Shown: piece by piece, positions 1 to 7,881 of the stretch
Layout of the letters: each line of letters begins with the position of its first letter
Position numbering within the stretch: position 1 is the stretch's first letter
NCBI GenBank assembly: GCA_026982355.1
Contig: JALSHG010000109.1
Span: 1 to 41,219, forward strand
Length of the DNA: 41,219 nucleotides
Direction: 5' to 3'
Origin: Thermodesulfovibrio sp.
Lineage (GTDB): Bacteria > Nitrospirota > Thermodesulfovibrionia > UBA6902
Notes under the pieces: model-generated
Databases searched by the model: none
Told to the model about the DNA's origin: nothing
Seen by the model: the letters and a program-made list of their open reading frames with translations, nothing else
Program-made: the position numbers and the translations under genes

Positions 1-169
1 ATTCGATATCTACATGGGGAAACCCATTCCCGCCGATAAAAAGAGCCTTGCGTTTTCCATCCGTTACAGGTCCGCTGCAAAGACCCTCACCGACAGTGAA
101 GTCGATGCCGTGCATTCCGCTATTATAAAAAGCCTCCGGGCGGAGCTCGGCGCCGAGCTCCGAAGCTGA
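1..169 (+). CDS. pheT: Phenylalanyl-tRNA synthetase beta subunit, C-terminal end (partial)
   Basis: Only the last 55 codons are in the window (frame starts at base 2, TGA at 167-169). The peptide runs [10 protein letters not shown], then [22 protein letters not shown] and ends LGAELRS. This is the pattern of the ferredoxin-fold anticodon-binding (FDX-ACB) domain that closes PheT, which charges tRNA-Phe as an alpha2-beta2 enzyme in the cytoplasm. The gene begins upstream of the window. The downstream gap to cca is filled by a palindromic repeat, so the two genes need not be cotranscribed. Family assignment is firm from the motif order; nothing can be said about the catalytic core. Confidence 0.88.
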   Translation, partial: FDIYMGKPIPADKKSLAFSIRYRSAAKTLTDSEVDAVHSAIIKSLRAELGAELRS

Positions 170-218
170 AAAAAAGAGAACAGCAACCGCCGCTTTGTAA
201 TAGGAGAATAGGCTATAA

Positions 219-316
219 TTAACCTTAATGTGGCATAAACATGCAGGGAGTCCGCCGTAAAACCTTCGGACCCTCTCCTGCCCGCGGGCGGTGTTTTTAT
301 GCAACTGTAAGGTTAA
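219..316. repeat. TTAA-bounded palindromic repeat, short form (copy A)
   Basis: A 98-bp near-palindrome bounded by TTAA on both sides. The left end reads AACCTTAATGTGGCATAAA and the right end is its imperfect reverse complement (TTTTTATGCAACTGTAAGG). Internal arms GTCCGCCG and its relatives and a G+C-rich tip complete the hairpin. The same element recurs across the window in short and 222-bp long forms. Its right end lies directly in front of cca and places TAAGG about 10 nt before the start codon. Confidence 0.85.
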
Positions 317-322
317 ATAATT

Positions 323-1528
323 ATGAATCTCTCAAAAAAAATCCTCTCGGACCCGGTAAATAACTGGGTCTTCTCGAATTCCGTAAAGGAGACATACCTT
401 GTCGGCGGTTACGTTCGGGATCTGCTTCGCGGACATGTCAGCAAAGACAAGGACTTCGTCCTGAAAGGCGATATCAGGCGGGTTGCACTTGATGCTGCAA
501 AGAAGTTCAAGGGCACCTTCATTGAATTGAAAAAAGACCTGACATGCCGTGTGGTTCTGCGGAACAGGGAAGTTATCGATATTACACGTCTTCAAAGCAA
601 TATCGTTGAGGACCTGCAGCAGCGCGATTTCACGGTGAATGCCCTGGCATGGTCCCCTGAGACCGGGCTCATTGATCCGCTGGAAGGCGGGGCCGACCTG
701 AAGAACAGGGCAATCAGGGCGGTTGACCCTGATAATCTTGTCCGCGACCCCCTGAGGATGCTCAGGGCCTACAGGCTGGCGGCTGAGCTTGGATTCTCCA
801 TTGACAGCGGGACAAGGATATTCCTGCGCAGATACGCCGGGTTGACGGTCAATGTCTCTCCCGAGAGAATCACTGAGGAACTGTTCAGGCTGCTGAACAG
901 CAGCCGGGCCGCTGATTTCCTTTCGATGTGCGCTGAAGATAAAGTGCTTGACAAGGTATTGGGTGTTAACCAGTTGATATTGAAAGATAAAATTAAATTG
1001 TGCATGAAATTTGATGCCACAGTGCAACGATTTGAAAGAGAAAATAAAAGGAAAATCACGCGCATACTGAATGAAAATGTCGGCCAGGGGCTGCTCAGGG
1101 CCGGACTTATCAGGTTGGCGGTATTGCTGGGCGGCGGACGTATCAGCGACAGTCATCTGAGACTGAGCCGCAGCAACAGGAAAAAGTTGATACACGTGCA
1201 GTGCATTTATAAATTCACCGGCCTCAGGCTCACGGAAAAAAGGCTGTATCAAATTTTCAGAACGTCAGAAGGGTCAACCTATGAGGCAGCGATTATCTTG
1301 TCCTTACATAAAAGAACAAGGGTGGATTCGCTCCTCGGGAAAGCGGAGTATTTCCTGAAAATAAAAAACAGATGCCTGTTGACAGGAATCGAGATACAGA
1401 AGATTTTAAATACCGGCCCGGGGGAACTGGTAGGCAGAATCAAGGACGAACTTCAGAAGAGGGCCTTTCTCGGATATCTGAGCAGCAAAGCCGAAGCCAG
1501 GTCCTGGATCCTATCTAATTTTACATAA
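323..1528 (+). CDS. cca: tRNA nucleotidyltransferase / poly(A) polymerase family (class II)
   Basis: 401-residue class II nucleotidyltransferase, which adds CCA (or part of it) to tRNA 3' ends, or adds poly(A). The head domain has GGYVRD at residues 28-33 and the metal-binding pair in KDKDFV at 41-46 (D42, D44). RDFTVNAL at 101-108 and the nucleotide-recognition helix DPLRMLRAYRLAAELGF at 142-158 follow. There is no C-terminal HD phosphohydrolase domain. The ATG at 323 has no strong Shine-Dalgarno of its own. The best match, TAAGG at 308-312, belongs to the end of repeat copy A. The gene stands alone, with a 166-bp non-coding gap before the convergent mtaB. In some lineages two such proteins split CC- and A-addition, so CC-adding, A-adding or PAP activity cannot be separated from sequence alone. 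Confidence 0.88.
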   Translation: MNLSKKILSDPVNNWVFSNSVKETYLVGGYVRDLLRGHVSKDKDFVLKGDIRRVALDAAKKFKGTFIELKKDLTCRVVLRNREVIDITRLQSNIVEDLQQRDFTVNALAWSPETGLIDPLEGGADLKNRAIRAVDPDNLVRDPLRMLRAYRLAAELGFSIDSGTRIFLRRYAGLTVNVSPERITEELFRLLNSSRAADFLSMCAEDKVLDKVLGVNQLILKDKIKLCMKFDATVQRFERENKRKITRILNENVGQGLLRAGLIRLAVLLGGGRISDSHLRLSRSNRKKLIHVQCIYKFTGLRLTEKRLYQIFRTSEGSTYEAAIILSLHKRTRVDSLLGKAEYFLKIKNRCLLTGIEIQKILNTGPGELVGRIKDELQKRAFLGYLSSKAEARSWILSNFT

Positions 1529-1694
1529 TATCTATTATCGGACATTGATACCGTCAAACTTTTGTTAAAAAGATGTTAAAACCCTGCCCGGGCATCCCCC
1601 GTAAAAGGCTTGTATTATGGGATTTTCAAGGATTGCACAATTTTTGGGCAGATTAAAAAAATCAATAAAACAATAAGTTAACAAAAAACAGTGA

Positions 1695-3011
1695 TTATTT
1701 GAGGGGTTTTGCGGGTTGCCCGAGGGTTTCGGCAATCAGTCCCGCGTCCGTCAAAGAACTGACTCTTACCTGTATCTGCTGTCCGGGCTGAAGCCTGTCG
1801 GCCCTGACAAGAAGCCTGAGATAGTTATCGGAAATTACGTTGTAAAAACCCGCAGTTGTGTTCTTATTCTCAACTATTACATTTAAAATAGCATTCAAAT
1901 TCCTTGCCATATAAGCATTTTTTTTATTTTTTCCGATCTCAATAAGCCTATTCACCCTTTCTTTTTTTACATTGCCCCTGACCTGATCCGGTGATAATGC
2001 GGCCTTTGTTTCAGGCCTTTTCGAGAATGGAAACACATGAAGGTAACTGAAAGGAAGCTCCTCAATAAGCTTTACAGTATCGTCAAAATCCTTAACGGTT
2101 TCACCCGGAAAACCGGCAATCACATCAGTGCCGATCGATATGTCCGGGCATTCGGATAATATCCTGTGGATAAGTTGTTTAAAATATCCCGTGTTGTATC
2201 CCCTGTTCATGGTCTTCAGTATCCTGTCAGATCCGCTTTGAAGGGGAATATGGAGATGACGGCAAACCCTGCCTTCTTTTATGAACTTCAGTATGAATCC
2301 CAGGAAATCCTCCTTGAGTTCCTGCGGCTCCATGGAGCTCAATCTGATGCGTATACCCGGATAAGAATCCGCCATCTTATCCACAATATCCAACAAAGAA
2401 CTTTCAGGTTGAAGATCCAACCCATAGCCGCCTATATGAATTCCCGTCAACACAACTTCCCTGTAACCGTCCGTAACGAGCCCGTCGACAACCTTCAGCA
2501 CATCCGCGGGATAAAGGCTGCGGCTTCTACCCCTCGCCATTGGCACCGTACAGTATGAGCAGGAAGAGTTGCACCCATCCTGTATCTTAAGAAATGCCCT
2601 GGATCTGCCTGAAAAATAAGGTTTTGCCTTCAGGGGGGAACCGGGAGGGCCTACAATTACCGAACGCCTGCCGCCCGAACCCGATAAATTATGAAGGTAA
2701 TCGACAATGTCATCTTTGCCGGAATTTCCGATAACAAGATCGATTCCTTTTATCTTTATTAATTCATCAGGCCTCAACTGGGCATAACAGCCCGTGGCAA
2801 TGACCCTTGCCCCGGATTTTACGGCCTTCCGTATAAGCTGCCTCGATTGATAGTCGCTCCTGGCTGTTACCGTACAGGTGTTCACAATGTATACATCAGG
2901 ACCGTCAGTATGTTTTACAATCCGATAATTGTTGGCCCTGAGAATCCCTTCCATGGAAGCGCTCTCAGACTGGTTCACCTTGCAGCCCAATGTCTGAATT
3001 GCTATTTTCAC
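1695..3011 (-). CDS. mtaB: tRNA t6A37 methylthiotransferase MtaB
   Basis: 438-residue radical SAM methylthiotransferase that converts t6A37 to ms2t6A in tRNAs reading ANN codons. The N-terminal UPF0004 domain supplies C10 (TLGCKVNQ), C46 (NTCTVT) and C75 (ATGCYAQ) for the auxiliary [4Fe-4S] cluster. The radical SAM cluster ligands are CNSSCSYC (C147, C151, C154). TLGCKVNQSES and the MARGRSRS sequence fit MtaB rather than MiaB. The C-terminal 60 residues form a divergent TRAM-like tail. The start is GTG at 3009-3011, with only a weak AGAAAG upstream. It lies downstream of miaB on the same strand, separated by 156 bp, so the two modification enzymes may share a transcript. Confidence 0.9.
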   Translation of the reverse strand: MKIAIQTLGCKVNQSESASMEGILRANNYRIVKHTDGPDVYIVNTCTVTARSDYQSRQLIRKAVKSGARVIATGCYAQLRPDELIKIKGIDLVIGNSGKDDIVDYLHNLSGSGGRRSVIVGPPGSPLKAKPYFSGRSRAFLKIQDGCNSSCSYCTVPMARGRSRSLYPADVLKVVDGLVTDGYREVVLTGIHIGGYGLDLQPESSLLDIVDKMADSYPGIRIRLSSMEPQELKEDFLGFILKFIKEGRVCRHLHIPLQSGSDRILKTMNRGYNTGYFKQLIHRILSECPDISIGTDVIAGFPGETVKDFDDTVKLIEELPFSYLHVFPFSKRPETKAALSPDQVRGNVKKERVNRLIEIGKNKKNAYMARNLNAILNVIVENKNTTAGFYNVISDNYLRLLVRADRLQPGQQIQVRVSSLTDAGLIAETLGQPAKPLK

Positions 3012-3167
3012 AATAACTTTCTGAAGTTAAAGCCCTTTCCTGTGCAACAAAACCGGTTGTTGGAGTCTGTTTATAACTAACACAAATAATGATGACAAAA
3101 CCTGCCTATCAGTGGACATTATCCATCCCCCGGCACAAAAAATGGTGGGGGGGCGGCCTTTTGTTGT

Positions 3168-4511
3168 CTAATGCGGGGTTTGGACCGCTTCTCCGTATAA
3201 CGAATGCGGCTTCGCCTCCAGAATTTTCACATTGACAAGACTGCCGATAAGGTCTTGTTCCCCGTAAAAATTGACTATCTTGTTCGTCCTTGTCCTGCCG
3301 GTCAACCTGTCACCGTCGGTCGGGCTTTTCCCTTCTGTCAGAATCTCATAAACCTTCCCCTCAAGAGACTTGTTCTTGTTGTATGTAATGGATTCCTGCA
3401 ATTCCAGAACCTTTGACAGCCGCTGTGACTTGACCTTTTCATCCACGTGCCCCGGCAGGTCGAGCGCCTTTGTACCAGGCCGCCTTGAATACTTGAATGC
3501 AAATATACCGTCAAATCCAATTTCGGCAAGGGCAGTTGCCGTTTGTTTGAAATCAGCTTCCGATTCTCCGGGAAATCCTACGATAATGTCGGTAGTTATG
3601 GCAATGTCTTTAATGTTGTTTCTCAAAAGGTCTATCTTGTTTTTGTAATCTTCATATGTATAGCCCCTGTTCATCAGATGCAGTATTTTGTCGGAACCTG
3701 ACTGGAGCGGGAGATGGAGGTGTTCACATACTTTCGGCAGATCCCGCATGGCCTTTATCAGCTTTTCCGAAAAGTCCCGCGGATGTGAGGTGACAAACCT
3801 GATCCGCTCTATGCCGTCAATGTCGTGTATCCTGCGGAGAAGGTCCGGGAAGTCGCACTCTTCCGGGAACGTCCTGCCGTAAGAATTAACATTCTGCCCC
3901 AAAAGCGTGATTTCTTTAAATCCCTGTTCAGCGAGGGATTTCACCTCATTGTATATATCTTTGCCCGGTCTGCTTCTTTCCCTGCCGCGCGTATAGGGTA
4001 CAACACAGTATGCACAGAAGTTGTTACACCCGTATATTATGGACACCCAGGCCCTGAACCGCCCTGCCCTCTTTACCGGGAGATTCTTCACGTGATAATC
4101 GGGATTGTCCGTTAATGCAACAGCCTGTGTTCTCCCGGCCATGTCAGGAGTGGCGTGCTCTGTATTCCGTGTTACCCAATTCTGCAGAATGTCTATATTA
4201 TCAGGTCCGAAAACAAAATCCACGTACGGAAACCTCCTGAACAGGTCTTTTCCCTTCTGCTGAGCAATGCAGCCTGCAACGGCAATCTTCAGATCGGGGT
4301 TGTTTTTCTTTGCCTTCCTGAGCCGTCCGAGCTCGCTGAAGAACTTCTGCTCGGCCTTCTCCCTGATGCTGCACGTGTTAAGCACGATGACGTCGGCATC
4401 ATCAGTGCCGCCGGTCTCACAATATCCGGCTTCCGAAAAGATTCCCGCAATCTTCTCGGAATCATGCACATTCATCTGGCAGCCGAAAGTGTGAATATGA
4501 AATTTTTTCAT
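3168..4511 (-). CDS. miaB: tRNA-2-methylthio-N6-dimethylallyladenosine synthase MiaB
   Basis: 447-residue radical SAM enzyme that methylthiolates i6A37 in tRNAs reading UNN codons. The auxiliary cluster cysteines are C11 (TFGCQMN), C47 (NTCSIRE) and C81 (AGCIAQQ). The radical SAM motif is CNNFCAYC (C162, C166, C169), followed by VPYTRGRERSR, a MiaB hallmark. The C-terminal TRAM domain ends with LIGSLVNVKI and a LYGEAV tail. Length and motif order are normal for the family. The ATG at 4509-4511 gives the canonical MKKFHIHTFGCQMN start. The upstream gene on this strand is the degraded hicA. Confidence 0.94.
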   Translation of the reverse strand: MKKFHIHTFGCQMNVHDSEKIAGIFSEAGYCETGGTDDADVIVLNTCSIREKAEQKFFSELGRLRKAKKNNPDLKIAVAGCIAQQKGKDLFRRFPYVDFVFGPDNIDILQNWVTRNTEHATPDMAGRTQAVALTDNPDYHVKNLPVKRAGRFRAWVSIIYGCNNFCAYCVVPYTRGRERSRPGKDIYNEVKSLAEQGFKEITLLGQNVNSYGRTFPEECDFPDLLRRIHDIDGIERIRFVTSHPRDFSEKLIKAMRDLPKVCEHLHLPLQSGSDKILHLMNRGYTYEDYKNKIDLLRNNIKDIAITTDIIVGFPGESEADFKQTATALAEIGFDGIFAFKYSRRPGTKALDLPGHVDEKVKSQRLSKVLELQESITYNKNKSLEGKVYEILTEGKSPTDGDRLTGRTRTNKIVNFYGEQDLIGSLVNVKILEAKPHSLYGEAVQTPH

Positions 4512-4575
4512 ATTTTCAATAAGTTAAACAGCTGTCTTTTGCAAGGGTTGCACAAGTCCTTTTAAGTCTTCAATC

Positions 4576-4712
4576 GTGAGGCTTTTGCAAAAGTCTTTAT
4601 TTGTCACTCTGAACTTGTTTCAGGGTCTCTTGACTTATTGTTTTTATTAAATTCTGAAACAAGTTCAGAATAACATTTTGCTGTGTTTTCAGACTTTTGC
4701 AAGAGGCTCTCG
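4576..4712. repeat. Second palindromic repeat family, full copy
   Basis: About 137 bp with terminal inverted repeats GAGGCTTTTGCAAAAGTCT at the left and AGACTTTTGCAAGAGGCT at the right. Inside is a second inverted pair around GAACTTGTTTCAG and CTGAAACAAGTTC. The reverse complement of its right half recurs at 34031-34107 with clear identity, so it is dispersed. The minus strand is open here and forms the last ~35 codons of hicA, reading ILNLFQNL, a peptide typical of translated repeats of this kind. No transposase is visible. Confidence 0.75.
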
Positions 4713-4899
4713 TAATATTTGCTTTCTTGAGTATATTATTGAGAGTTCCTTTTTTCAATTCCTTGTGATTGGGAACTATGACGGAGATGTTTTTATTGAG
4801 GTTGTGTAAGAAAATATGGCTTCCGGGTTGGTGGTCAACAACAAAACCGATTCTACGGAGGGCTTTAACTGCCTGTCTTCCGGAGAAGCTTTTGCTCAA
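4597..4899 (-). CDS. hicA: HicA-like toxin with repeat-derived C-terminal tail
   Basis: Residues 1-64 match the HicA mRNA interferase (double-stranded-RNA-binding-like fold): [15 protein letters not shown], then PGSHIFLHN carrying the family's catalytic histidine, then [21 protein letters not shown]. From residue 65 (RASCK onward) the frame runs into the palindromic repeat at 4576-4712, so the native last residues are replaced by about 35 repeat-encoded residues. The start is TTG at 4897-4899, overlapping the TGA of the hicB reading frame (TTGA), as expected for coupled translation. Whether the chimeric protein is toxic is unknown. With the antitoxin gene interrupted upstream, an active toxin seems unlikely. 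Confidence 0.72.
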   Translation of the reverse strand: MSKSFSGRQAVKALRRIGFVVDHQPGSHIFLHNLNKNISVIVPNHKELKKGTLNNILKKANITRASCKSLKTQQNVILNLFQNLIKTISQETLKQVQSDK

Positions 4900-5111
4900 A
4901 CAGTAACCTCTGCTTCTTTAAGTACAACACCAGGTTCTGCTTCAATCTCGTTCAATTTTTCCAATCCCTACAGATAACACAATATAGCTTCTTTCGCATT
5001 TTCAAGTGCATCTTCAACAGTCTCTCCCTGAATGAAGCAGCCATCTAATGCCGGTACTGTAACAACATATCCGCCTTCTTCAGCTTTTTCCAGTTTGACA
5101 TTAAACTTCAT
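4896..5111 (-). pseudogene. hicB: HicB-like antitoxin interrupted by an in-frame amber stop
   Basis: Reading down from ATG at 5109-5111 gives MKFNVKLEKAEEGGYVVTVP, then ALDGCFIQGETVEDALENAK and EAILCYL, the HicB degenerate RNase H fold. A TAG follows at 4968-4970. The same frame continues as GLEKLNEIEAEPG and ends with TGA at 4896-4898. Intact relatives read CYL-E-GLEKL, so the stop replaces one codon (probably GAG or GAA) and is not a frameshift. Only 47 residues could be made without readthrough. It overlaps hicA by the TTGA junction. The gene is too short for a simple ORF search to find and forms a decayed type II toxin-antitoxin pair with hicA. Confidence 0.7.
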
Positions 5112-5184
5112 CTCTCTTAACCTCCGGTTGGATTTTATTTATTATATCAATTCAGATGATGAAAAGGCAGCTGATTTACAAATT

Positions 5185-5276
5185 CGGACTCTCCTGCCGG
5201 CTTATGCAACATTAAGGTTAACCTTTACAATTGGATAACACACCGGCTGCGGGGCAAAAAGAGTCCGCCGTTTTAA
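5185..5276. repeat. TTAA palindromic repeat, two half copies joined tail to head (copy B)
   Basis: A right half-element (5185-5221, GGACTCTCCTGCCGGCTTAT then GCAACATTAAGG) abuts a left half-element (5218-5276, AACCTTTACAATTGGATAA then GAGTCCGCCG). They share a single TTAA at 5218-5221. The normal order is left then right, so this is an inverted order of halves. The second half ends exactly at the glcD stop codon (5273-5275). Confidence 0.7.
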
Positions 5277-6652
5277 CGTCGGGAATCAGGGAACATCTTG
5301 CCCGGGTTCAATATGCCTCTCGGGTCGAAAACGTTTTTTACCGCCTTCATGAGCTCAATGCTTACATCCGAAAGTTCCATCCCTACATACTGTTTCTTGG
5401 TCAGCCCCACCCCGTGCTCCCCGGATATGGTTCCTTCCAGCCTCAGGGCCGCTTCAAATATGTCCCTGACCGCCTGTTGCGCCTTCCGGTATTCATCCTT
5501 GTTGTTTCTGTCCGTCATGACGTTCACATGAATATTCCCGTCGCCGGCATGGCCGAAATTTGCTATTGTCAGATTATATTTTTCCGATATGGCCCTCAGC
5601 GAACGAAGCATATCCGGAATCCGTCCGCGCGGGACCACTATGTCCTCGTTTATTTTGGTCGGGCTGATATGATAAAGGGCTGGCGAGACTGCCCTCCTTG
5701 CATCCCACAGTTGCTGTTTTGAGTATATATCATCGGCAACCCTGATACGGGCGCCCAGGGCACTGCATATGGAGGCAATCCTGTCGGCATCTTCTGAAAC
5801 CGCCGTGTGTGAGCCGTCAACCTCGATCAGCAGCAGGGCTCCTGCATCAGGCGGCAATCCGCATGGCCTGTAATTCTCAACCGCAAGAATCGATTCGCGG
5901 TCCATGAATTCAAGGGTACGCGGAATTATGGCGGAAGATGTGATTCTGCTTACTGCCTCTGCAGCGTCATCCGGCTGTGAAAAGGTACATAAAAGGGTTG
6001 CAGTCTCGGCCGGCAGGGGCAGGATTTTCAGGAAAATCTTTGTAATAATTCCGAGCGTTCCTTCCGAGCCTGTCAAAAGCCTTGTCAGGTCATACCCGAC
6101 CACCCCTTTATACGTTTTCCCGCCTGCTGACAAGACCCTGCCGTCCGGAAGGACTGCCTCCAGCCCAAGGACGTAATCCCTGGTCACTCCGTATTTTATC
6201 GCCCGTGGTCCGCCTGCGTTTTCGGCGACATTCCCCCCCAATGTGCAGAATTTCATGCTTGCAGGATCCGGCGGGTAAAAGAGTCCCTTTTCTTCAAGTT
6301 TTTCCTGCAGAGTATAATTAATGACACCGGGCTCCACCACGGCTAACATGTTTTTTTCATCAATGTCTGTAATCCTGTTCATTCCCTCAAGCGAGAGGAC
6401 CACGGTATCACGCAGGGGCACGGCGCCGCCGGTCATGCCGGTGCCGGCCCCCCTTGGTATAAGCGGAATCCTGCGGTCAAAGGCAAAAGCGGCAATTTCC
6501 GAGACCTCCCGTGTATTAACCGGCATTACCACCGCGGAGGGGATATTCTCCGTGGAAGAGGCGTCAAACCCGTAACAGAAAAGATCCTCCCTTTCCGTCA
6601 GCACCCTGCCGGGCAGCATATCTCCGATTCTTTTCCTGAACAGTCCGAACAT
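5273..6652 (-). CDS. glcD: FAD-linked glycolate/D-lactate oxidase, GlcD-type subunit
   Basis: 459-residue flavoprotein of the vanillyl-alcohol-oxidase fold that oxidises a D-2-hydroxy acid (glycolate or D-lactate). The FAD-binding PCMH domain (about 40-215) contains PRGAGTGMTGGAVP at 67-80, LGGNVAENAGG, and YGVTRDYVLGLE. The C-terminal cap has NFGHAGDGNIHVN and GEHGVGLTKKQY, and the protein closes with FDPRGILNPGKMF. There is no partner glcE or glcF next to it, so the electron acceptor is not evident, and GlcD and D-lactate dehydrogenase cannot be separated. The ATG is at 6650-6652. The stop is flush with a palindromic repeat. A strong terminator lies between it and the upstream PEP-CTERM gene, so it needs its own promoter. 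Confidence 0.88.
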   Translation of the reverse strand: MFGLFRKRIGDMLPGRVLTEREDLFCYGFDASSTENIPSAVVMPVNTREVSEIAAFAFDRRIPLIPRGAGTGMTGGAVPLRDTVVLSLEGMNRITDIDEKNMLAVVEPGVINYTLQEKLEEKGLFYPPDPASMKFCTLGGNVAENAGGPRAIKYGVTRDYVLGLEAVLPDGRVLSAGGKTYKGVVGYDLTRLLTGSEGTLGIITKIFLKILPLPAETATLLCTFSQPDDAAEAVSRITSSAIIPRTLEFMDRESILAVENYRPCGLPPDAGALLLIEVDGSHTAVSEDADRIASICSALGARIRVADDIYSKQQLWDARRAVSPALYHISPTKINEDIVVPRGRIPDMLRSLRAISEKYNLTIANFGHAGDGNIHVNVMTDRNNKDEYRKAQQAVRDIFEAALRLEGTISGEHGVGLTKKQYVGMELSDVSIELMKAVKNVFDPRGILNPGKMFPDSRR

Positions 6653-6705
6653 TTGTATAAATAATTATACCAGCATGTGGCGGGGTTTTACCTGTCTGCG
6701 GTTCA

Positions 6706-6744
6706 AAAAAAAACAGCCGCCTGAAGACAGGCGGCTGTTTTTTT
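6706..6744. terminator. Bidirectional rho-independent terminator
   Basis: A run of eight A, the arm ACAGCCGCCTG, loop AAGA, the arm CAGGCGGCTGT and a run of seven T. The stem is 11 bp and perfect. It sits 28 bp past the stop of the minus-strand PEP-CTERM gene and would end that transcript before glcD; the A-run lets it work in both directions. Confidence 0.92.
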
Positions 6745-6771
6745 GCAGGTTGAACGTGTTTTTTGAATATA

Positions 6772-7407
6772 CTAAATTTTCCTGCGCCGGGCGTAAAAGG
6801 CTGCTCCCATCAGACCTGCTCCAAGAAGCATTAATGTGCCCGGTTCGGGAACGGGGGTCATGCCGTCGGCAGGGTCCGTCGATGCCGAAACAGTAAACCC
6901 TGCGGCGGTCGAGCCGTTATTCGAGATGAACCAGTTGATGTTGACATCCTGCCAGTAAACATCAATGCCCATGTTTAAAAGCTCGGCAGGCGCCGGCTGT
7001 TCAGCCTGGGCCGCGCTGATCTCGCCGGAAAAGTCCATTATGACGCTGTAATTGGTGTCGGTTAAGTCTCCGCTCAGGGTATACAGGGTATCATCTCCCG
7101 GAGTATAACCGTCATTGGCAAGGTCGTCATAAAGGGCGAAATCAACTACATCTCCGCCGTTTAGTGCCAGTGTTATGCTTACCAGAGAAGTACCGAGGTC
7201 ATAAAACGACGAACCGTAGTTAAGATAGTACCCTAATCCGTAGCCTGACGTTATATTCAGGTTGGCAAGTGTCACCGTTGTGTCGGCTCCTGTTCCATCA
7301 ATCATCAGTAACGGACTGCCGACATCGAGAATCAGGGCAGATGCGCTTGCAATCAACAGAAACATCCCCAGCACTGCCGCAAAAAAGATAAGACATACTT
7401 TTTTCAT
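6772..7407 (-). CDS. PEP-CTERM sorting-domain protein, exported
   Basis: 211 residues. The N-terminus is a Sec signal peptide (MKKVCLIFFAAVLGMFLLIASASA). The C-terminus is the full PEP-CTERM tripartite signal: VPEPGTLMLL motif, a hydrophobic span, then YARRRKI. An exosortase (one is encoded at 25627) is expected to cleave at the PEP motif and release the protein outside the inner membrane, often together with polysaccharide. The middle is Asp/Gly/Thr-rich, beta-type, with no recognised domain. The ATG at 7405-7407 has GGAGGAGG upstream. A sigma-54-like promoter lies 67 bp upstream (7474-7489) and a putative activator motif further up (7719-7737). A terminator follows the gene. The molecular role is unknown. 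Confidence 0.87.
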   Translation of the reverse strand: MKKVCLIFFAAVLGMFLLIASASALILDVGSPLLMIDGTGADTTVTLANLNITSGYGLGYYLNYGSSFYDLGTSLVSITLALNGGDVVDFALYDDLANDGYTPGDDTLYTLSGDLTDTNYSVIMDFSGEISAAQAEQPAPAELLNMGIDVYWQDVNINWFISNNGSTAAGFTVSASTDPADGMTPVPEPGTLMLLGAGLMGAAFYARRRKI

Positions 7408-7473
7408 ATGTTGCTACCTCCTCCAAATCTGTATAACATACCGGATTTATGCTCGACAAGTAGCAGGTAAGAA

Positions 7474-7489
7474 TGCAAGTTCTGTGCCG
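7474..7489 (-). promoter_or_regulatory. Sigma-54 (RpoN) promoter for the PEP-CTERM gene at 6772-7407
   Basis: On the minus strand the site reads CGGCAC-AGAAC-TTGCA, against the consensus TGGCAC-N5-TTGCA. Every defined position matches except the first T, and the GG-to-GC spacing is exact. The -12 element is 67 bp from the ATG, a sensible leader length. Confidence 0.72.
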
Positions 7490-7718
7490 GATATCGGAAG
7501 TCACCCATAACATCTTGAATTTAAAGGGAAATCAGCCTGTTTGCTGTTCGTGTCAGCACGAACCACGTTAACGATAGCGTAAATGCTTTTAACATATCCC
7601 TTGACCACACAGTCTGAAAAACAATACAGGGTAAGCGGGCAGGAACATGAAACATGCTGATTCTGAAGATAAAACCTATTGTTGGTATGAGAATACTCCG
7701 AAGTGTAAAAATTTTTAC

Positions 7719-7737
7719 AAAAGTAAAAAAAACCGAC
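7719..7737. promoter_or_regulatory. Putative enhancer-binding-protein site, GTAA-N6-CCGAC
   Basis: AAAAGTAAAAAAAACCGAC, about 230 bp upstream of the sigma-54 site at 7474-7489. It has the same GTAA-N6-CCGAC spacing as three sites upstream of the neighbouring PEP-CTERM gene. The A-rich middle lowers confidence in this copy taken alone. Confidence 0.45.
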
Positions 7738-7783
7738 ACTCTTTAATTTCCGGTGAATTTCACATGTGCCTGAGATGGCTTGC

Positions 7784-7819
7784 CTCCCCGCAATGACATG
7801 TTACTGTCATTGCGGGGAG
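7784..7819. other. Perfect 15-bp inverted repeat (hairpin)
   Basis: Arms CTCCCCGCAATGACA (7784-7798) and TGTCATTGCGGGGAG (7805-7819) with a 6-nt loop. It lies 63 bp past the stop of the PEP-CTERM gene at 7882. There is no T-run, so it is either a rho-independent-like 3' stabiliser or the remnant of a dispersed repeat of the CGCAATGAC type. Confidence 0.6.
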
Positions 7820-7881
7820 CCTTGGCGATAGATAAGCGGCAGTCGTGTATGCATTTATTGCGGGAATTAATCTTGCAGTTT

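Larger units (their letters stand above)
7408..7881. other. Regulatory gap between two PEP-CTERM genes
   Basis: 474 bp without a convincing gene. The only open frame (7521-7739, minus) has no ribosome site or family resemblance. It holds the sigma-54 site for the downstream gene (7474-7489), a 7-bp hairpin GTTCGTG/CACGAAC near 7536-7554, the palindrome GTAAAAATTTTTAC, the GTAA-N6-CCGAC motif (7719-7737) and a 15-bp perfect hairpin (7784-7819). Confidence 0.6.

Noticed and set aside
332-1252. 306-codon open frame antisense to cca
   Set aside because: It mirrors the cca frame, has no ribosome site and its peptide resembles no family; cca has all its motifs.
1529-1694. Possible small RNA or gene between cca and mtaB
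   Set aside because: A/T-rich sequence with no promoter, hairpin with T-run or ribosome site that I could support.
4896-5111. HicB amber codon as programmed readthrough or pyrrolysine
   Set aside because: No downstream PYLIS-like signal or Pyl genes are seen, and the adjoining hicA is also damaged, so decay is simpler.
7521-7739. 72-codon open frame on the minus strand between PEP-CTERM genes
   Set aside because: No Shine-Dalgarno, no family resemblance, and it overlaps the putative regulatory motif.
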